A stretch of DNA of 64,000 bases, taken from positions 1,922,001 to 1,986,000 of the forward strand of contig KE546965.1 in the NCBI GenBank assembly GCA_000442125.1, written 5' to 3'. The position numbers were made by a program, and so were the translations under genes. The notes under the pieces are model-generated. The model made no database searches, was not told the origin of the DNA, and saw nothing but the letters and a program-made list of their open reading frames with translations. Positions 1-10,710 of the stretch are shown here, piece by piece (the stretch's first letter is position 1; every line of letters starts with the position of its first letter). This stretch comes from Opeltia flavorubescens (taxonomy: Eukaryota; Ascomycota; Lecanoromycetes; Teloschistales; Teloschistaceae).

Positions 1-621
1 CAATCTCTGGCTCTTGCGATGTCCTCAGAAGGCTAGTGAAGAAGCGGATGAGGATGGCTCTGGTGCACATCTTATTCATGAGCGACAGTACCTCCAAGGT
101 GCACCTAATCGTCTCGCACTGATGTGTCATTTCTATCCTCAAGATATCCCAACCAGCATCCAGAAGACACAACTGGTTGCTGGAGGGCGAGATGTCCTAG
201 TTTGGACTGGACTGCAGGGAACACTGGGCATCCTAGTACCGTTCGTCAGCCGAGAGGATGTTGACTTCTTTCAAACACTCGAACAACACCTGAGAAGTGA
301 AGAAGCGCCCTTAGCAGGGAGAGATCATCTCATCTACAGGAGTTACTATGTGCCTGTGAAGGGGATGATTGATGGGGATCGTAAGTGCTCTCAAACTGCT
401 TCTACATCGAAGAATCGGTAGCTGACTTACGACCAGTTTGTGAACGTTACTCGTTACTACCAAATGACAAAAAGCAGATGATTGCAGGTGAATTGGACCG
501 GTCGGTACGCGAGATTGAGCGGAAGATATCTGTGAGTCTTTCCCATTTATCCCCCAAGCTAATAATATATTCTTCCGCTGATACTCCAATTAAGGATATG
601 CGTACCCGAGTGGCGTATTGA
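1..621 (+). CDS. RSE1: Pre-mRNA splicing factor RSE1 / SF3b 130-kDa subunit, C-terminal end (partial)
   Basis: This is the 3' end of the gene for the SF3B3/Rse1 subunit of SF3b, the U2 snRNP part that recognises the intron branch site in the nucleus. About 166 C-terminal residues are in the window; the 5' part lies beyond the left edge. Proposed exons are 1-380, 437-531 and 595-621, with introns of 56 and 63 bp (GTAAGT...CCAG and GTGAGT...TAAG). Joining them restores the conserved family end: [10 protein letters not shown] near the edge, [16 protein letters not shown], then LCERY, EIERKI and a final RTRVAY. The motifs and the splice phases agree, so the identification is firm. It belongs to the constitutive splicing machinery and has no functional link to its neighbours. 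Confidence 0.95.
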
Positions 622-1594
622 TTATGCTAAGATAAATCATGGTGTAAAACAAAACAGTATGAGGATACTGGTATCAAAGGATCTCCCAGTGAAGGGGTAT
701 TTGAGGTCCGTAATAATTTAGGATCTATCATAAAGTCTTGCTGATACTTCTTGGTCGCTCACGGTCTATGTCTTGATTGTTGTAATAACGTTTTTCTTCT
801 CCTAATCTCCGCTGTCACGGAAGCTGTCACCGAAGCTGGTGGAGTAAGACACATAATCAGTGGACGCCAATTTATTTCCCCTTGGTAGGCTCGTCACCTG
901 CACAGGCGCCTTTGCGAGCTCTCCATTGACAGTAAGATATATAAGATTTCATCATACTTCAGGCACATGCAGAGCTGCTTAGACTAATCGCCGCTCTGAC
1001 AGGTAAGGCAAGTTTTTTGAGTACAAGGTTTGAATATCTGTGTTTTATTTTTGCCTCCTGGCTAGTCCAGGTCTATCCTCTTGTAACAGGCCCAAATTGA
1101 CCCTCGGGTTCTTTGTATGCCCCTTCTTCGTGGAATCTTCCACGAAGCTGGTGGTCTCATCAACGGAGTATCGGAAGCGATGAACAGAAGCAAGGCAGTT
1201 TTCCTTGAGCACAGGCACGCACTAATTTGTTTCCTGTTGGTGCAAAAGCTGCGTTGCTGGACCACGAACAATCATCAAAATATTGGCTGTCTGATGACTT
1301 ATTTTTTCCGCTTTGTGGGTTGCGNTTTAGCCCTCTGCTTCGTTGTCCAGCTTCTTTAAGCAGACGCTGATCTCACGCTGTGTGCTGGAGCACTGTTGTT
1401 AGGGCCATGCATGTCCTTGTATGCGTACCAGCTCAAATGAGAATGTCACCGTACACCAATTTCATTGAGGGGAAAACGTATATAAATCGCCCAATAGCTT
1501 CACTTTTTCCGTTTTCTGATCATTAGACACTCCAACCAAACGGTACTATTCCTCCCAGCCTTTCCAGCAATCTCACCATTCCAAGGTTGAAATC
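622..1594. other. Intergenic region upstream of the first J-like gene
   Basis: I see no convincing gene. It holds a near-perfect inverted repeat at 1126-1147 (two 10-base arms, 2-base loop), a 12-base direct repeat at 831-842 and 1144-1155, one ambiguous base at 1325, and a TATA box near the right end. Confidence 0.5.
1481..1486 (+). promoter_or_regulatory. TATA box of J-like gene 1
   Basis: TATAAA lies 114 bp upstream of the proposed ATG at 1595, in a GTATATAAAT context, and is followed by pyrimidine-rich sequence before the start codon. The two other J-like genes have a TATA box at 146 and 157 bp. The match is seen directly; use as a promoter is inferred. Confidence 0.5.
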
Positions 1595-1975
1595 ATGGTC
1601 CATAAGTATCGCATCTTGAATCTTGACCCCGATGCATCGCATGAGGCAATTGAGGACGCCTATCAACGTGTAAACGGTATGGCTGACAAGGTTAAACACT
1701 TTGCTAGGGAGCTCGTAAGCACTGTTTTCAATGATCCTTCACTTAGCTCTGAGTTGCGTTTGTCATAGGTCGATCGTGCCTACGAAACACTTATCAAGCC
1801 GGAATCTCGCATAGCCTACGACGCATACTTAGAGGCCAAGCCTCAACAGACTCGACGAACTGATCCCTACAGAACTACTTGGACTCAAGTGCCCGAATCA
1901 GCTGCTGCTTCTTCGCCGGATCTGACAAACCCAAGAAGCGATCCTAATTTTTCAAAAGCAGCTCTGAATGCTTAA
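1595..1975 (+). CDS. J-domain-like small protein 1 (no HPD motif)
   Basis: A 108-residue protein from exons 1595-1714 and 1769-1975, with a 54-bp intron (GTAAGC...ATAG) between codons. It starts MVHKYRILNL and carries ELVDRAYETL and SRIAYDAYL, matching helix I and helices III-IV of a J domain. The segment that should hold the HPD tripeptide reads NGMADKVKHFARE, so the Hsp70-activating motif is absent. The intron sits just before the helix III equivalent, exactly as in the genes at 3341 and 4996. In-frame codons after the stop remain Lys/Arg-rich for about 38 codons, so the tail may once have been longer. The start was chosen because it is the ATG directly before the J-like helix I. Whether it binds Hsp70 or acts as a decoy is unknown. 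Confidence 0.7.
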
Positions 1976-3340
1976 GACAATAAAAGAAAACGAAAACTTG
2001 AGGCATTCAACAAGAAAAAGGATCAAGACCTCAAGAAAAACAAGGAAAGGACACCGGCTAGCCTCCAAAGCTCAGGGGCGGTTGCTGATTAGAGAACCGC
2101 CGGCTGCCGTGGAAACTGATGAGAAGATGGAGGAAGACGAGAACTCAGACAGGGAACAGGAGGTCGAGTGGAATGGTATTAAAGATGATGAAGACGATGG
2201 GCCGGAAGGATACGGGTCTATGCGCCGATATCATATGCGGATGTACGAGAAGAAGCCGTCGTAGATGATGGCCTTGTTCGGGTCCCGGCTGCCATGGTGT
2301 CCGCTTTTCCGAGATAAGGAGCTGGGCTGAGACGGCGTGCATGCAAGTCCTGATTTCTGGGAATACGGGTATCTGGGCCAAGGATGAGGTCGTGTGCTGA
2401 AACATGTTGGTTTGCTGATTTTTGGGAGTTTTGGAAGTTACGTGTTGAGGGTGGTCAAAGAGGATTTCGGTTTTCGCCTACGAAGGGCTGACGTAGCACT
2501 CACTTACTGTGCATTTGCTTCAGCTTTTGTGGGTCTGTGTAACCATCAAATTTTGTTTCAAAGATCGCTGAAGGCGCGAATGAGGTGAGATCAGATTTCT
2601 GTAATTGGTTAGTTTTGCGCATAAATATTTCCATATACACGGTACATCTGGCGACCGATTGCCACAATTTTCCCCCAATCTTGACAATTTAAAGGCTGGA
2701 ATCTTTCGCGAAGATTACTGAACAACCAGTCAGATGCTGATTATGGGTAGTAAGCCTGACAGATCTATATTCGTTGGCGGATATAATGCAGATAATATAC
2801 CTGTTTTGTTCCTGAGGCATTCACCTGAGCGTCTATCTCCTTTTCATGAACTGCACCGCTTTTCCTTACCATTGTGTTCTGTGTGGTTTCTCCTCTCATT
2901 TGATTGCTCGGTGTCAGCAGATACATCAATTTATTTTTACTGCTGTAATGTCCACGACTTCTTTTGCATATGTGCCTGCTGAAATACGGCAAATCGCTTG
3001 CAATTGCAGTCCCGAAGAGCATGTCACGGATCCTCTATTCCGCGTCAGAAAACCCAACTCCTTTGACAACGCATACAATCTTCGTATGCGCGGACCATCA
3101 CGTATCCCCCCGAAGGCAAATACTATCATCAGCTCTTACCACATCGAAGTCAAAAGGAAGCCTTGCCAAGATGCTGTGTGAGAACCGAGAGTGCTATAAA
3201 GCTCATCAAATCTCTTCAAGCTTTCATCTCACATCGCATCTTGACTTCAAAGAATCTTCATTGCACGGCAAAGGATCGAGAAACGGACCTCATACGAAGA
3301 AACTCTCAAGACACATTTACAAGCATACCTCACATTGAAA
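1976..3340. other. Region between J-like genes 1 and 2
   Basis: An open frame at 1968-2264 overlaps the end of gene 1 and ends in an acidic stretch (MEEDENSD, KDDEDDGPEG). It may be a former C-terminal extension or chance; I found no intron that joins it. TTCGCGAA at 2705-2712 is half of a heat-shock-element-like repeat. Otherwise I see nothing coding. Confidence 0.4.
3195..3200 (+). promoter_or_regulatory. TATA box of J-like gene 2
   Basis: TATAAA lies 146 bp upstream of the ATG at 3341. Its distance is similar to that in the other two J-like genes. Promoter use is inferred from the position. Confidence 0.45.
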
Positions 3341-3811
3341 ATGGTCAATTATTATCATGTTCTCGGGCTCACACCCTCCGCTACCCAGCAGCAAATACGA
3401 GAAGCCTACCACCGAATCTCGACCCAAGCTTCCAACAACAGCAACGCTCCTATCGACCGAATGCTAGTGAGTAGTCACGTTCCTTCCTTTTTTTGCATCC
3501 TCCCCGTTCGCCCTTCGCCCTGCTCGAGAAAAATGCTAAACATTCCCATACATTACGACACTTGCTAACACATCCTTGATCAGGTCAACGAAGCCTACGC
3601 CAACCTCTCCACTCCAGAAAACCGACGCGTATACGACGAATGGCTACGTGACACCCGTCCGCTGGGGAACCAAAGTCTTGCCTTTCTGAACACGGACATG
3701 GCCGGATCTGCGGAAGCGGCAGGTTATCGACGTGCTAATAGGGTTACACCTTCACCTCCTCAGTGCGTATCTACTGCGTCGTCATCGAGTCGTTCACCAC
3801 CAGCGTCATAA
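3341..3811 (+). CDS. J-domain-like small protein 2 (no HPD motif)
   Basis: A 117-residue protein from exons 3341-3466 and 3584-3811. The 117-bp intron has GTGAGT, a GCTAACA branch site at 3564-3570, and CAG. It begins MVNYYHVLGL, a textbook J-domain helix I start, and after the intron reads VNEAYANLS and NRRVYDEWL, matching helices III-IV. The loop between them is SNNSNAPIDRML, with no HPD. The C-terminal 45 residues are Ser/Pro/Ala-rich and probably disordered. The start is the first ATG that opens directly on the J-like motif. Intron position and phase equal those of its two neighbours, so the three are probably paralogues. HPD is needed for stimulating Hsp70 ATPase in canonical J proteins, so a non-canonical role is inferred. 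A single ambiguous base at 3892 lies outside the gene. Confidence 0.8.
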
Positions 3812-4995
3812 CGGGGGACAGGAAATGGAGGATGGTAGAGGGGCTGGGGAAGGGGCAAAGGAGCAGAGATGTAAGATAAGGGAGGGGAAAGNAAGGTTTT
3901 CTGAGCGGAATCTTGCGCGGACAGGGATAAAATGGAAGGAATGGATAGACGGACCGGAACACGGCATTGCTCTGGCGTTATAGGAGAATCAATATTTGCA
4001 TTAGATAGATTTAGAGGGAGAAGACATTTCTTTCTTTGGACATCCCTCCAGCGACGTGGGACTTTTCTCTCTCCCCCCTCTTGAATTTTCTCTCTCACTA
4101 TCCGTGTGCAGACTGAGAAGGAGTCCTAAACTCTTCCCATAGAAGGTGATCTGCGCTTCTCACGGCAGATGCCTAGACTCGACTCTTACTCACACTTCTC
4201 CCATAACACACACCCTCTTGTACCATGTCAGGGTGTTTTGCATAGAGATCGACCTCATCCTTCATATACTATTCGAACCCACATACTAGGTGCTTACTTG
4301 ACTGATGAGTAATCATTTCCGTACCGTATAGGCTACTCCAATCTTTTGCCCTTCTTAAAGATCTCATCGAAGTATCCCTCACCTGTGCGAAAGTCGATCT
4401 AAAATGGTACTAATGAATCTAAGAACCCACTCGCCCGGTTACGAATCCTAGGTTATGTGATCTATGGTTCTCGCGCCTGTATCCTCGAGAGAGCAGGGGA
4501 GACTTGGGTAGGGAGATCTAGTGGATGTGCATTTACCTAGGGAAAATCCGGACTTGCTATTGATGTTTCGCAGGAGCATTCATTAGTCGTTCGATATCGG
4601 TAAGAAAAGGGAACGCAGGACTTTGATCTTGACAACGGGCGGGAATGTTTTTAGGGTCACTTGCTTGCGAGTTGCAACATACAGGGAACAGCAAGAACGC
4701 CCGAGAAAAGCCTGGGAAGAAGGAACCGTGCACCACACGAGAAACATATCACCCGCTAGCATGTCGTGAAATATCAAGAAACTGTAAACGCCCAGATAAG
4801 AACCTAAAACTCGAATTGTCCGTCCGCATACACGACATCTCCACAACATGCTGGTATTATGTAAGAAGGTGGGACATCCTGAAGTAAAATCAAGTCATAA
4901 TCTCGAACCTTTGGAACAGATACCGATGCCCAATCTCCTGAGAGCTCCTCCAGGACTGAAGCTCTCCATTAAATGACAGCGCTGACACAGCTGTT
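3812..4995. other. Intergenic region between convergent J-like genes
   Basis: Reading frames here are short with no recognisable motif. It contains an ambiguous base at 3892. I see no gene. Confidence 0.4.
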
Positions 4996-5433
4996 CTATG
5001 CAGTGCTTGGCCCCTTGGACGACCAAAGTCCCATATCAGCGTTCACCGATTCTGTACAAAGGTCAAGATCAGTTCGCTATCCAATGGTAAAGCATATGAA
5101 TTTGATGAAACTCACCACCAACGGCCTGAGCGTCCGTGCTAGTCTTACGCCCCCGAGCCGCAAAGTTCAATTGCATGTTGCTCTCTCGAAGAAATTTATC
5201 ATACTTCCTGCGGGTCCTAGGATCCACTAATTCGGCATATGCGTCAGAGATCTAGCGGAGGCTAGAATCAGCACCTGCTAAAGGAAGATTGTCTGAGTGC
5301 TGCCACTAACGAGTTTGTTATCGATCTTGCGGCCGTTGCCGCCATTTTCCTCATGAATGTCCTGCCAAGCTTGCTCAATTTGCCGTTGTGTTGCAAAGTC
5401 CGGGACACCAAGGACGGCGTAGTAATTGACCAT
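4996..5433 (-). CDS. J-domain-like small protein 3 (no HPD motif)
   Basis: A 104-residue protein on the minus strand, exons 5433-5311, 5251-5116 and 5051-4996. Intron 1 (59 bp) has donor GTTAGT; intron 2 (64 bp) has GTGAGT...TACAG and restores an open end. It starts MVNYYAVLGV and continues RQIEQAWQDI, then after intron 1 ISDAYAELVD and TRRKYDKFL. The HPD loop is replaced by HEENGGNGRKIDNK. Intron 1 lies at the same codon boundary as in the genes at 1595 and 3341. If intron 2 were kept, the protein would end after 101 residues instead, with a different tail. It converges on gene 2 and is separated from it by about 1.2 kb. The upstream TATA box suggests regulated expression. Function is unknown. 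Confidence 0.75.
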
Positions 5434-7168
5434 GATAGTACTTTATTGAGTGAGGAATCGGTCTTATTTGGAATAGTGGATATTACTCAGGTGGAAATTG
5501 ATGATTAACTTGATACTATCAGTACGATTCTTCGGTAGTGAGCATAAACAAATTCCTTGAGAAGAAGCGCCCGTGATGCTCGCTTTTATACAGGCTCAGT
5601 CGGAATAAAGTAAATTTGATCTTCACTGCTACAATGAAGCTGGCTTTATCAGCCCGCAGCAAAGAAAAGCAAGTCGATATGGCGTTTGCTGCAGGGTTTT
5701 CCTGCTTTTGTCTTTTCCACATGCAATTCATTACATAGTGACAATATAATCTTACACTAAGAGTAAAGTGGGAGCACATGACAAAGTGTAAAGTGGATGC
5801 TGACTGACCATGTTCAACAGGGCTTAACAGGCCTCATCAGAGTTTGTACAGGGCTCAATTCCTTCGAAGTCTAAAGGAAAATGGTGAGCGACAGAAAACC
5901 CACTTTTGCAAAGTTTGAACAAGGAAAGTGTAGAAGTCATCGGGCTATTGTCATTGTTCACGATTATTCGGTTACAAAGAGAAAAATAAAGTAGAACATT
6001 GCTCAACGAATCTGATATCCAGCTCGTCAGAAAGTTCTTGACGACTTTTTGTTGGGAGACACAGCATTATAAAGTCGATTACAGATGGCGGAGTCCTACA
6101 CCCGTTCGCACTGGCGTATATGAAAGAAAAGAGAAAAGCATTTGGCAGGTTAGTACCCCAGAGATCTCTCATTTACACAGTATTGCAGCTGACATATACA
6201 TTTTCAGACACCGACTGAGCAATAATCGAACTTTGGAAACTAGATCTCGGTCCATCAACAACGATCCGCTACAATCCACAATGGAGGATGTCAAGGACCG
6301 TGACGCAATGGCAGTGGATCAAGAACTGGAGATGATGATGGAGAAATTTTTAGAGGACGCGAAAGAAATCATAAGTGTTGACACTGAAATGCCGCCATCT
6401 CCAAATGGGGGCTACCGAGAGCGAGTTGGGACTCTGCTGCTATGGACACATGACCTGGTGCTTTTGGTGATGCTGGTGCTGGTTTGGGTTCTTCCATTGT
6501 CATGAATGGCCAGAATTGAAGCTTTCGATTTCTGTAAGTAAAGGACAGCATTCCTCAATGGGGACAAATCATAGTCAGCTGAGTGGGAAATATCAACATT
6601 GAATGTCAAACTGCTGTCAACATGATATTAAGATGCGCAGAAATCGATGTGTCGATTTATGGGGCGTCGTGTCCGATGCCAAGGGATTGGAGATCAACGA
6701 GCGAAATGACTCTAATGAGCTTAGCATGTGGTTAAATCTCGGATGTCCCCTTTTCTTTCCAAAGAAGCCTCCTCAATAAGTCCAGAGAAATATTTATAAT
6801 AAAGTATGTAAGACTTCTTTCTGATCTTCATTTCCGTAGATCTTCCCCATCGTTCAAACTTGATACCAAGATAGATCGGCCACATCTGATTTGATGGACG
6901 ACGAGATTGCCGTCCTCCGATGTTTCATCGATACCGGGCGTGGTGCCTTAGTGGGAGGCCCTACAGATATTCAGGAAGCCTTACATGTTGGGATGCCTTA
7001 CATATCGTGAGCTAAATGACGTCCTGAGAGAAGGTTCAGCCAGTATAAGACCGTATGATGCCGCCAACACGGGACCAAAGATATATCTCGCCTTGTACAT
7101 ATTTGCTATTATTGCAGTGACACACACACTAGCTGTATTCTTCCCCACAGACTCCTTCGCAAAAAATC
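5434..7168. other. Intergenic region with a possible short coding exon near 6281
   Basis: An ATG at about 6281 opens an acidic, Met-rich frame (MEDVKDRDAM..., EKFLEDAKEI) of about 45 codons that then runs into an unlikely hydrophobic sequence. A Gly/Ala-rich frame (GAFGDAGAGLGSS) follows nearby in another phase. This may be an exon whose splicing I cannot resolve, or a broken gene. The rest shows nothing clear. Confidence 0.3.
5584..5590 (-). promoter_or_regulatory. TATA box of J-like gene 3
   Basis: On the minus strand this reads TATAAAA, 157 bp upstream of the ATG at 5433. It is the third TATA box at a similar distance in this gene group. Confidence 0.45.
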
Positions 7169-7636
7169 ATGTCCTCAAGCCCAGTCGAAACGATTAAGAC
7201 CCTCCTCGCCAACACCTCCAGCCTCGACACCGTCAAATCCCTCGTCGCCCCCGACGCGACATACACCTCCCTAAACTACTCCAACCCCTCCCTCACGAAA
7301 ATCCTTCCCTACGCCGGGGACCACCTCAACGAAGGCCCCCTTGCAATCTTCGACACCTTCGCCACTGTAAACCAAATCTGGTCCAAAGAAGACTTCCAGA
7401 TCCTCTCCATCTTCGGGGAAGGCGAGGATGTAGCCGTGTTCGGCCGCTTTACGTATCGCTCCCGTACCTTGGGGAAGAGTATTACGAGTCCGTTTAGCAT
7501 TTGGGCGAAAGTCAGGGAGGGGATGGTGGTGTACATGCAGTTTATGGAGGATACTTTGGGTACGACAGATACGTTCAAGACTGGGGGGACGCGTACATAT
7601 AAGGTTTTTGAGGGGCAGGAGGAGTTTGAGGTGTAG
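7169..7636 (+). CDS. SnoaL/NTF2-like fold protein
   Basis: A single-exon, 155-residue protein that resembles the ketosteroid-isomerase-related branch of the NTF2-like superfamily, a cone-shaped fold used by small enzymes and binding proteins. Visible features are an N-terminal helix (VETIKTLLAN), VKSLVAPDATY in the position where this family has its first strand, a middle segment GPLAIFDTFATV followed by EDFQILSIF, EDVAVFGRFTY, and a C-terminal strand VVYMQFMEDTLG. No signal peptide or membrane segment is visible, so it is probably cytosolic. The length fits a one-domain member. The ATG is the first in the frame and the frame is open to the stop without introns. The substrate cannot be read from the sequence. 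The neighbours give no functional clue. Confidence 0.8.
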   Translation: MSSSPVETIKTLLANTSSLDTVKSLVAPDATYTSLNYSNPSLTKILPYAGDHLNEGPLAIFDTFATVNQIWSKEDFQILSIFGEGEDVAVFGRFTYRSRTLGKSITSPFSIWAKVREGMVVYMQFMEDTLGTTDTFKTGGTRTYKVFEGQEEFEV

Positions 7637-8619
7637 ATAGATTTTGAATTTGGGGTGGTTTTTGTGGTTGTGAAGATGTCCATGGATATTTTGTGTAGTG
7701 AATTTACTTTTGATTACTTCTATAAAGATTTCCATGGATCTTCAAGTTCACTTGATCTGCAGGTCTTTATACGTTTGCCAATTCTCATCGAAGGTGTAGG
7801 TGTTCTTGGAGCAAATTATTGGAAAAAAAAGAGATGCTTTGTATGGACTTCGAAGATTTCAGGTGGCAATCGTAGGTGAAGTGGAGATCTGGGTGACAGT
7901 ATTCTGTGGTGTTGCCGCTCTAGGCTTCATACGGGTTTGGAATAGAGATTTTTGTCGACAGCGGCGATTGGGACATATGTACAGTCTTTTCCTCCTCAGA
8001 AGTCCTCGTAAATAGCCGTAGGACGTACTCGTTCCTTCCTCTAATTCCCTTTTCTCGGCCATGTGTGAAAACTAATGAGACAGGGCACCCAGAGTCCCGT
8101 CTGAATTTACTCAACTCACCCATCGCTACGAAAATATTTCTCCTAGACTACGAATTAACAGACTTAAAGATGCTGGACATGTCTTGCCATTTAAAGGAGA
8201 GGGTATATAGAATTGATTCGATACTACAGATTCTAGGGCCCCATGAATTTGTGTCAATGTTAATGTGAGCTTTGACGTAGATTAGGTTAGGGACGAGCAT
8301 TATCTAGACGGGTGGAAATGACCCAATTGTATTGGATTTCTTCACACTAGATAGATGCTTTAGACCGGAGCTGCCATGCTCTCCGAACTTTTCTCGATTT
8401 CTCTCCCTAAGGTCGAAAGATGTTCAGAGGAATTGCGAGGTCGTATATCTTCTAACAAATTGCAGCACTATACCTGCAATCGATACAGCTACTTCTCCTA
8501 TCTTATGCTTCTCGCTGCAATCTTGCACTTCATGCAAATAACCTCACGATGGTCTAGGAAAGCTTAGAGAATCCGACATTAGTATGATTCGAGTACTCGC
8601 CTACTGGAAAGGCTTGATA
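7637..8619. other. Intergenic region
   Basis: Only short frames without motifs occur here. I see no gene, repeat or regulatory site worth naming. Confidence 0.4.
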
Positions 8620-9947
8620 TCACGCCGTTTCAATTTGAGTACCTGCTCCCGGCTCCATCACACGGACGACAATCTTCCCCAAGTTACCTACATTGTCGTG
8701 AAATCATCAGCCTCCTAGATTTGATGTAGTAAAGACATACCGGGATGGAAGATGAAAAGGCGGAAAACGTACCCAGACCGGTTACCAAACCGAGTTCACG
8801 TGTTTCATGTAGGCACTAATTCAAATCTCATGGTCAACAGGCGTGATTCTGCAACGGCATGCAAAAGTATCGAGGGAAAGTACGGACTTTGGTAAATATA
8901 GCGGCTATGGCATTGTTGATGTCGTTCCAGGAAGCAACGTCATTAGTGGGCTGCCAATCGATCTGGATTGCACAGTGGCCTACAGTAACCACATGAATCA
9001 GGATTACTAGTCCAATACAAGTCTAAGTGGCTGAGTTGGACTCACCAGCAGTATATCTTCGTGGAAGTGATACTTTTACCCCTGGATGTCCGGCGGGACC
9101 GAATGTTAGGGGTTCGTTGCCATATGGTAATAGGTCCAAGGCCCTTTGGCAGTATAGGAGCGGTGTTCGATACGTCGGAAGAGAAGAACAAATGACATTG
9201 TACTCCTGGGGGGCAGACACAGTCACGGTAAGACTCTCGGGATAGCCTAGTAATTCGCATGAATTTTCATCAGCCTCTGTTTTGTGCATGTTACCATAGG
9301 CCTTGCTTGAACCAGAAGCATACCGATTCTTTGCACTTGACCGCCCACCGGATTTAGTCGTGCTGGACCCAGCATACACGTTTTGATAATATCCGCCGCT
9401 GCATGTGAGAGCAGCGTGGGAGGTATTGCAACTTCAATAGAAGGAGGCTCTAGGCTTATATCTATCGCACAACCTTGAGTATCTGATTACTCGCACTCAA
9501 TCAGTTGCGTACATGGCTTCACCTAGGTCATGCGCCAAGAATCTTACAGTCCACAAATCTTTGCGGTAATTGAATATCCAAAAGCCCCTGATGATGACGA
9601 TAAGCGATGTGGGCATAAGGGGTCTCTATGGTAGGGATCAAATGCAGAGCGTGAATGCAAGTCTCGGAGTTGAGGTTGCCGCCGCTACCAAATTGAGTGC
9701 CACTGCACATAGCAAGAGCACCAAGGTCGGCGGAAGTTCCGTTGCTAGCTCTCGCCTCCAACGGGCGAGGTAGGACGGTGGAGGACAAAGACAGCTGATA
9801 CGCCTACTTTCAGCAAGATTTTTCTAAACAAGGATGCTGAATGCTAGATACCTTGCTGAGACCATGTGTATCGATCACAGAGGACAAAATAAGGGCCGAT
9901 AGTTGGTAGGGTATGAACTTGCACACGGAGCAGAGAGGAAATAACAT
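8620..9947 (-). CDS. Two-domain small secreted protein, paralogue A (uncharacterised family)
   Basis: I reconstruct a 311-residue protein from seven exons: 9947-9852, 9794-9548, 9482-9324, 9276-9046, 8979-8888, 8815-8773 and 8687-8620, with introns of 47-85 bp; every junction keeps the frame. The start encodes a hydrophobic leader (MLFPLCSVCKF..., SALILSSV) followed by a possible processing region (LPRPLEARA). Domain 1 contains DIQLPQRFVDY then GCAIDI and ADIIKTC. Domain 2 repeats the pattern with FGPAGHPGVKVSLPRRY, HCAIQID, SWNDINNAIAAIF and GLGNLGKIVVRV. This layout, a LP-x-R strand, a CxI strand, a helix with a Cys and a final beta strand, recurs in many fungal secretomes without an assigned function. 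One donor (GTCCGT at 8887) is weak. The gene at 37168 is a paralogue with the same intron phases. Confidence 0.6.
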
Positions 9948-10710
9948 GATTGAAGTGTGAAAGAGGCTACAGATATAGTTGAAAATCCAAGTCATTATAC
10001 AAATCAGCGCAGGCTTCGTATACAAACGCATCGAAGACGTAAAGCGGGTATGACCAATAGAAGCGAGCTTATCAGAGGAGAGCGAAAGGTCATTGACCAT
10101 CTCAAACTAAAAAAGCTTAACATATCTCCACAGGTTCAAGTTTCGAGGTAAAAAGCCGTGACTCAGAGGTTTTTCGTAATTCATATATCCGCAATTGGAG
10201 TCTGTTATCATAGCGCTTTCGGCTCAACCTGTATGCCATGCCTGGAAATGGTAGAAATCGCACGGACCCATGGCTCGTATGAACGAGCAGACACCGCATC
10301 TGACGAAGGAAATAAATTTGAATAGAGCTTGCCTTGAATTTCAGCGGAGATTTCTGACGCTGAATCTAATCCTTTTCAAAATGTACCGGTGGCCTTGGAA
10401 GGCGTTATTTGTGGACTGGGTGGTTCCAATCATGGAGGTTGGCAAGCAGATGTAATCCAGAGACCTCTCTAAGATGCTGGCTTGCGCTGCTGGCTGCTGG
10501 CTGAAGAACATGGTCTGTTCCTGCCATGAACTTTGGCTTATCCTTGTCCGTCGCGCACATACGCCAGATAAGGACATCCTGCAAAGCAACAAATATCGCT
10601 TCCAGAATGATAATTCGTCCGTGCATAGTAACGGCTCAAATCACTCTCGCATCTTGATCATAGGAAATACTGACAATATGATATGTGACATTTCGTATAT
10701 ACAAAGCTAC
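9948..10710. other. Intergenic region
   Basis: Divided by two minus-strand genes; probably the promoter of the secreted-protein gene and the 3' region of the GT8 gene. I see no further gene. Confidence 0.4.

Noticed and set aside
1117-1359. 80-codon frame upstream of J-like gene 1
   Set aside because: It contains an ambiguous base, has no motif and ends without a splice site that could join it to the gene.
7271-7735. 154-codon minus-strand frame over the NTF2-like gene
   Set aside because: It is antisense to a well-supported gene and has no motif; strong codon bias of the real gene keeps the opposite frame open.
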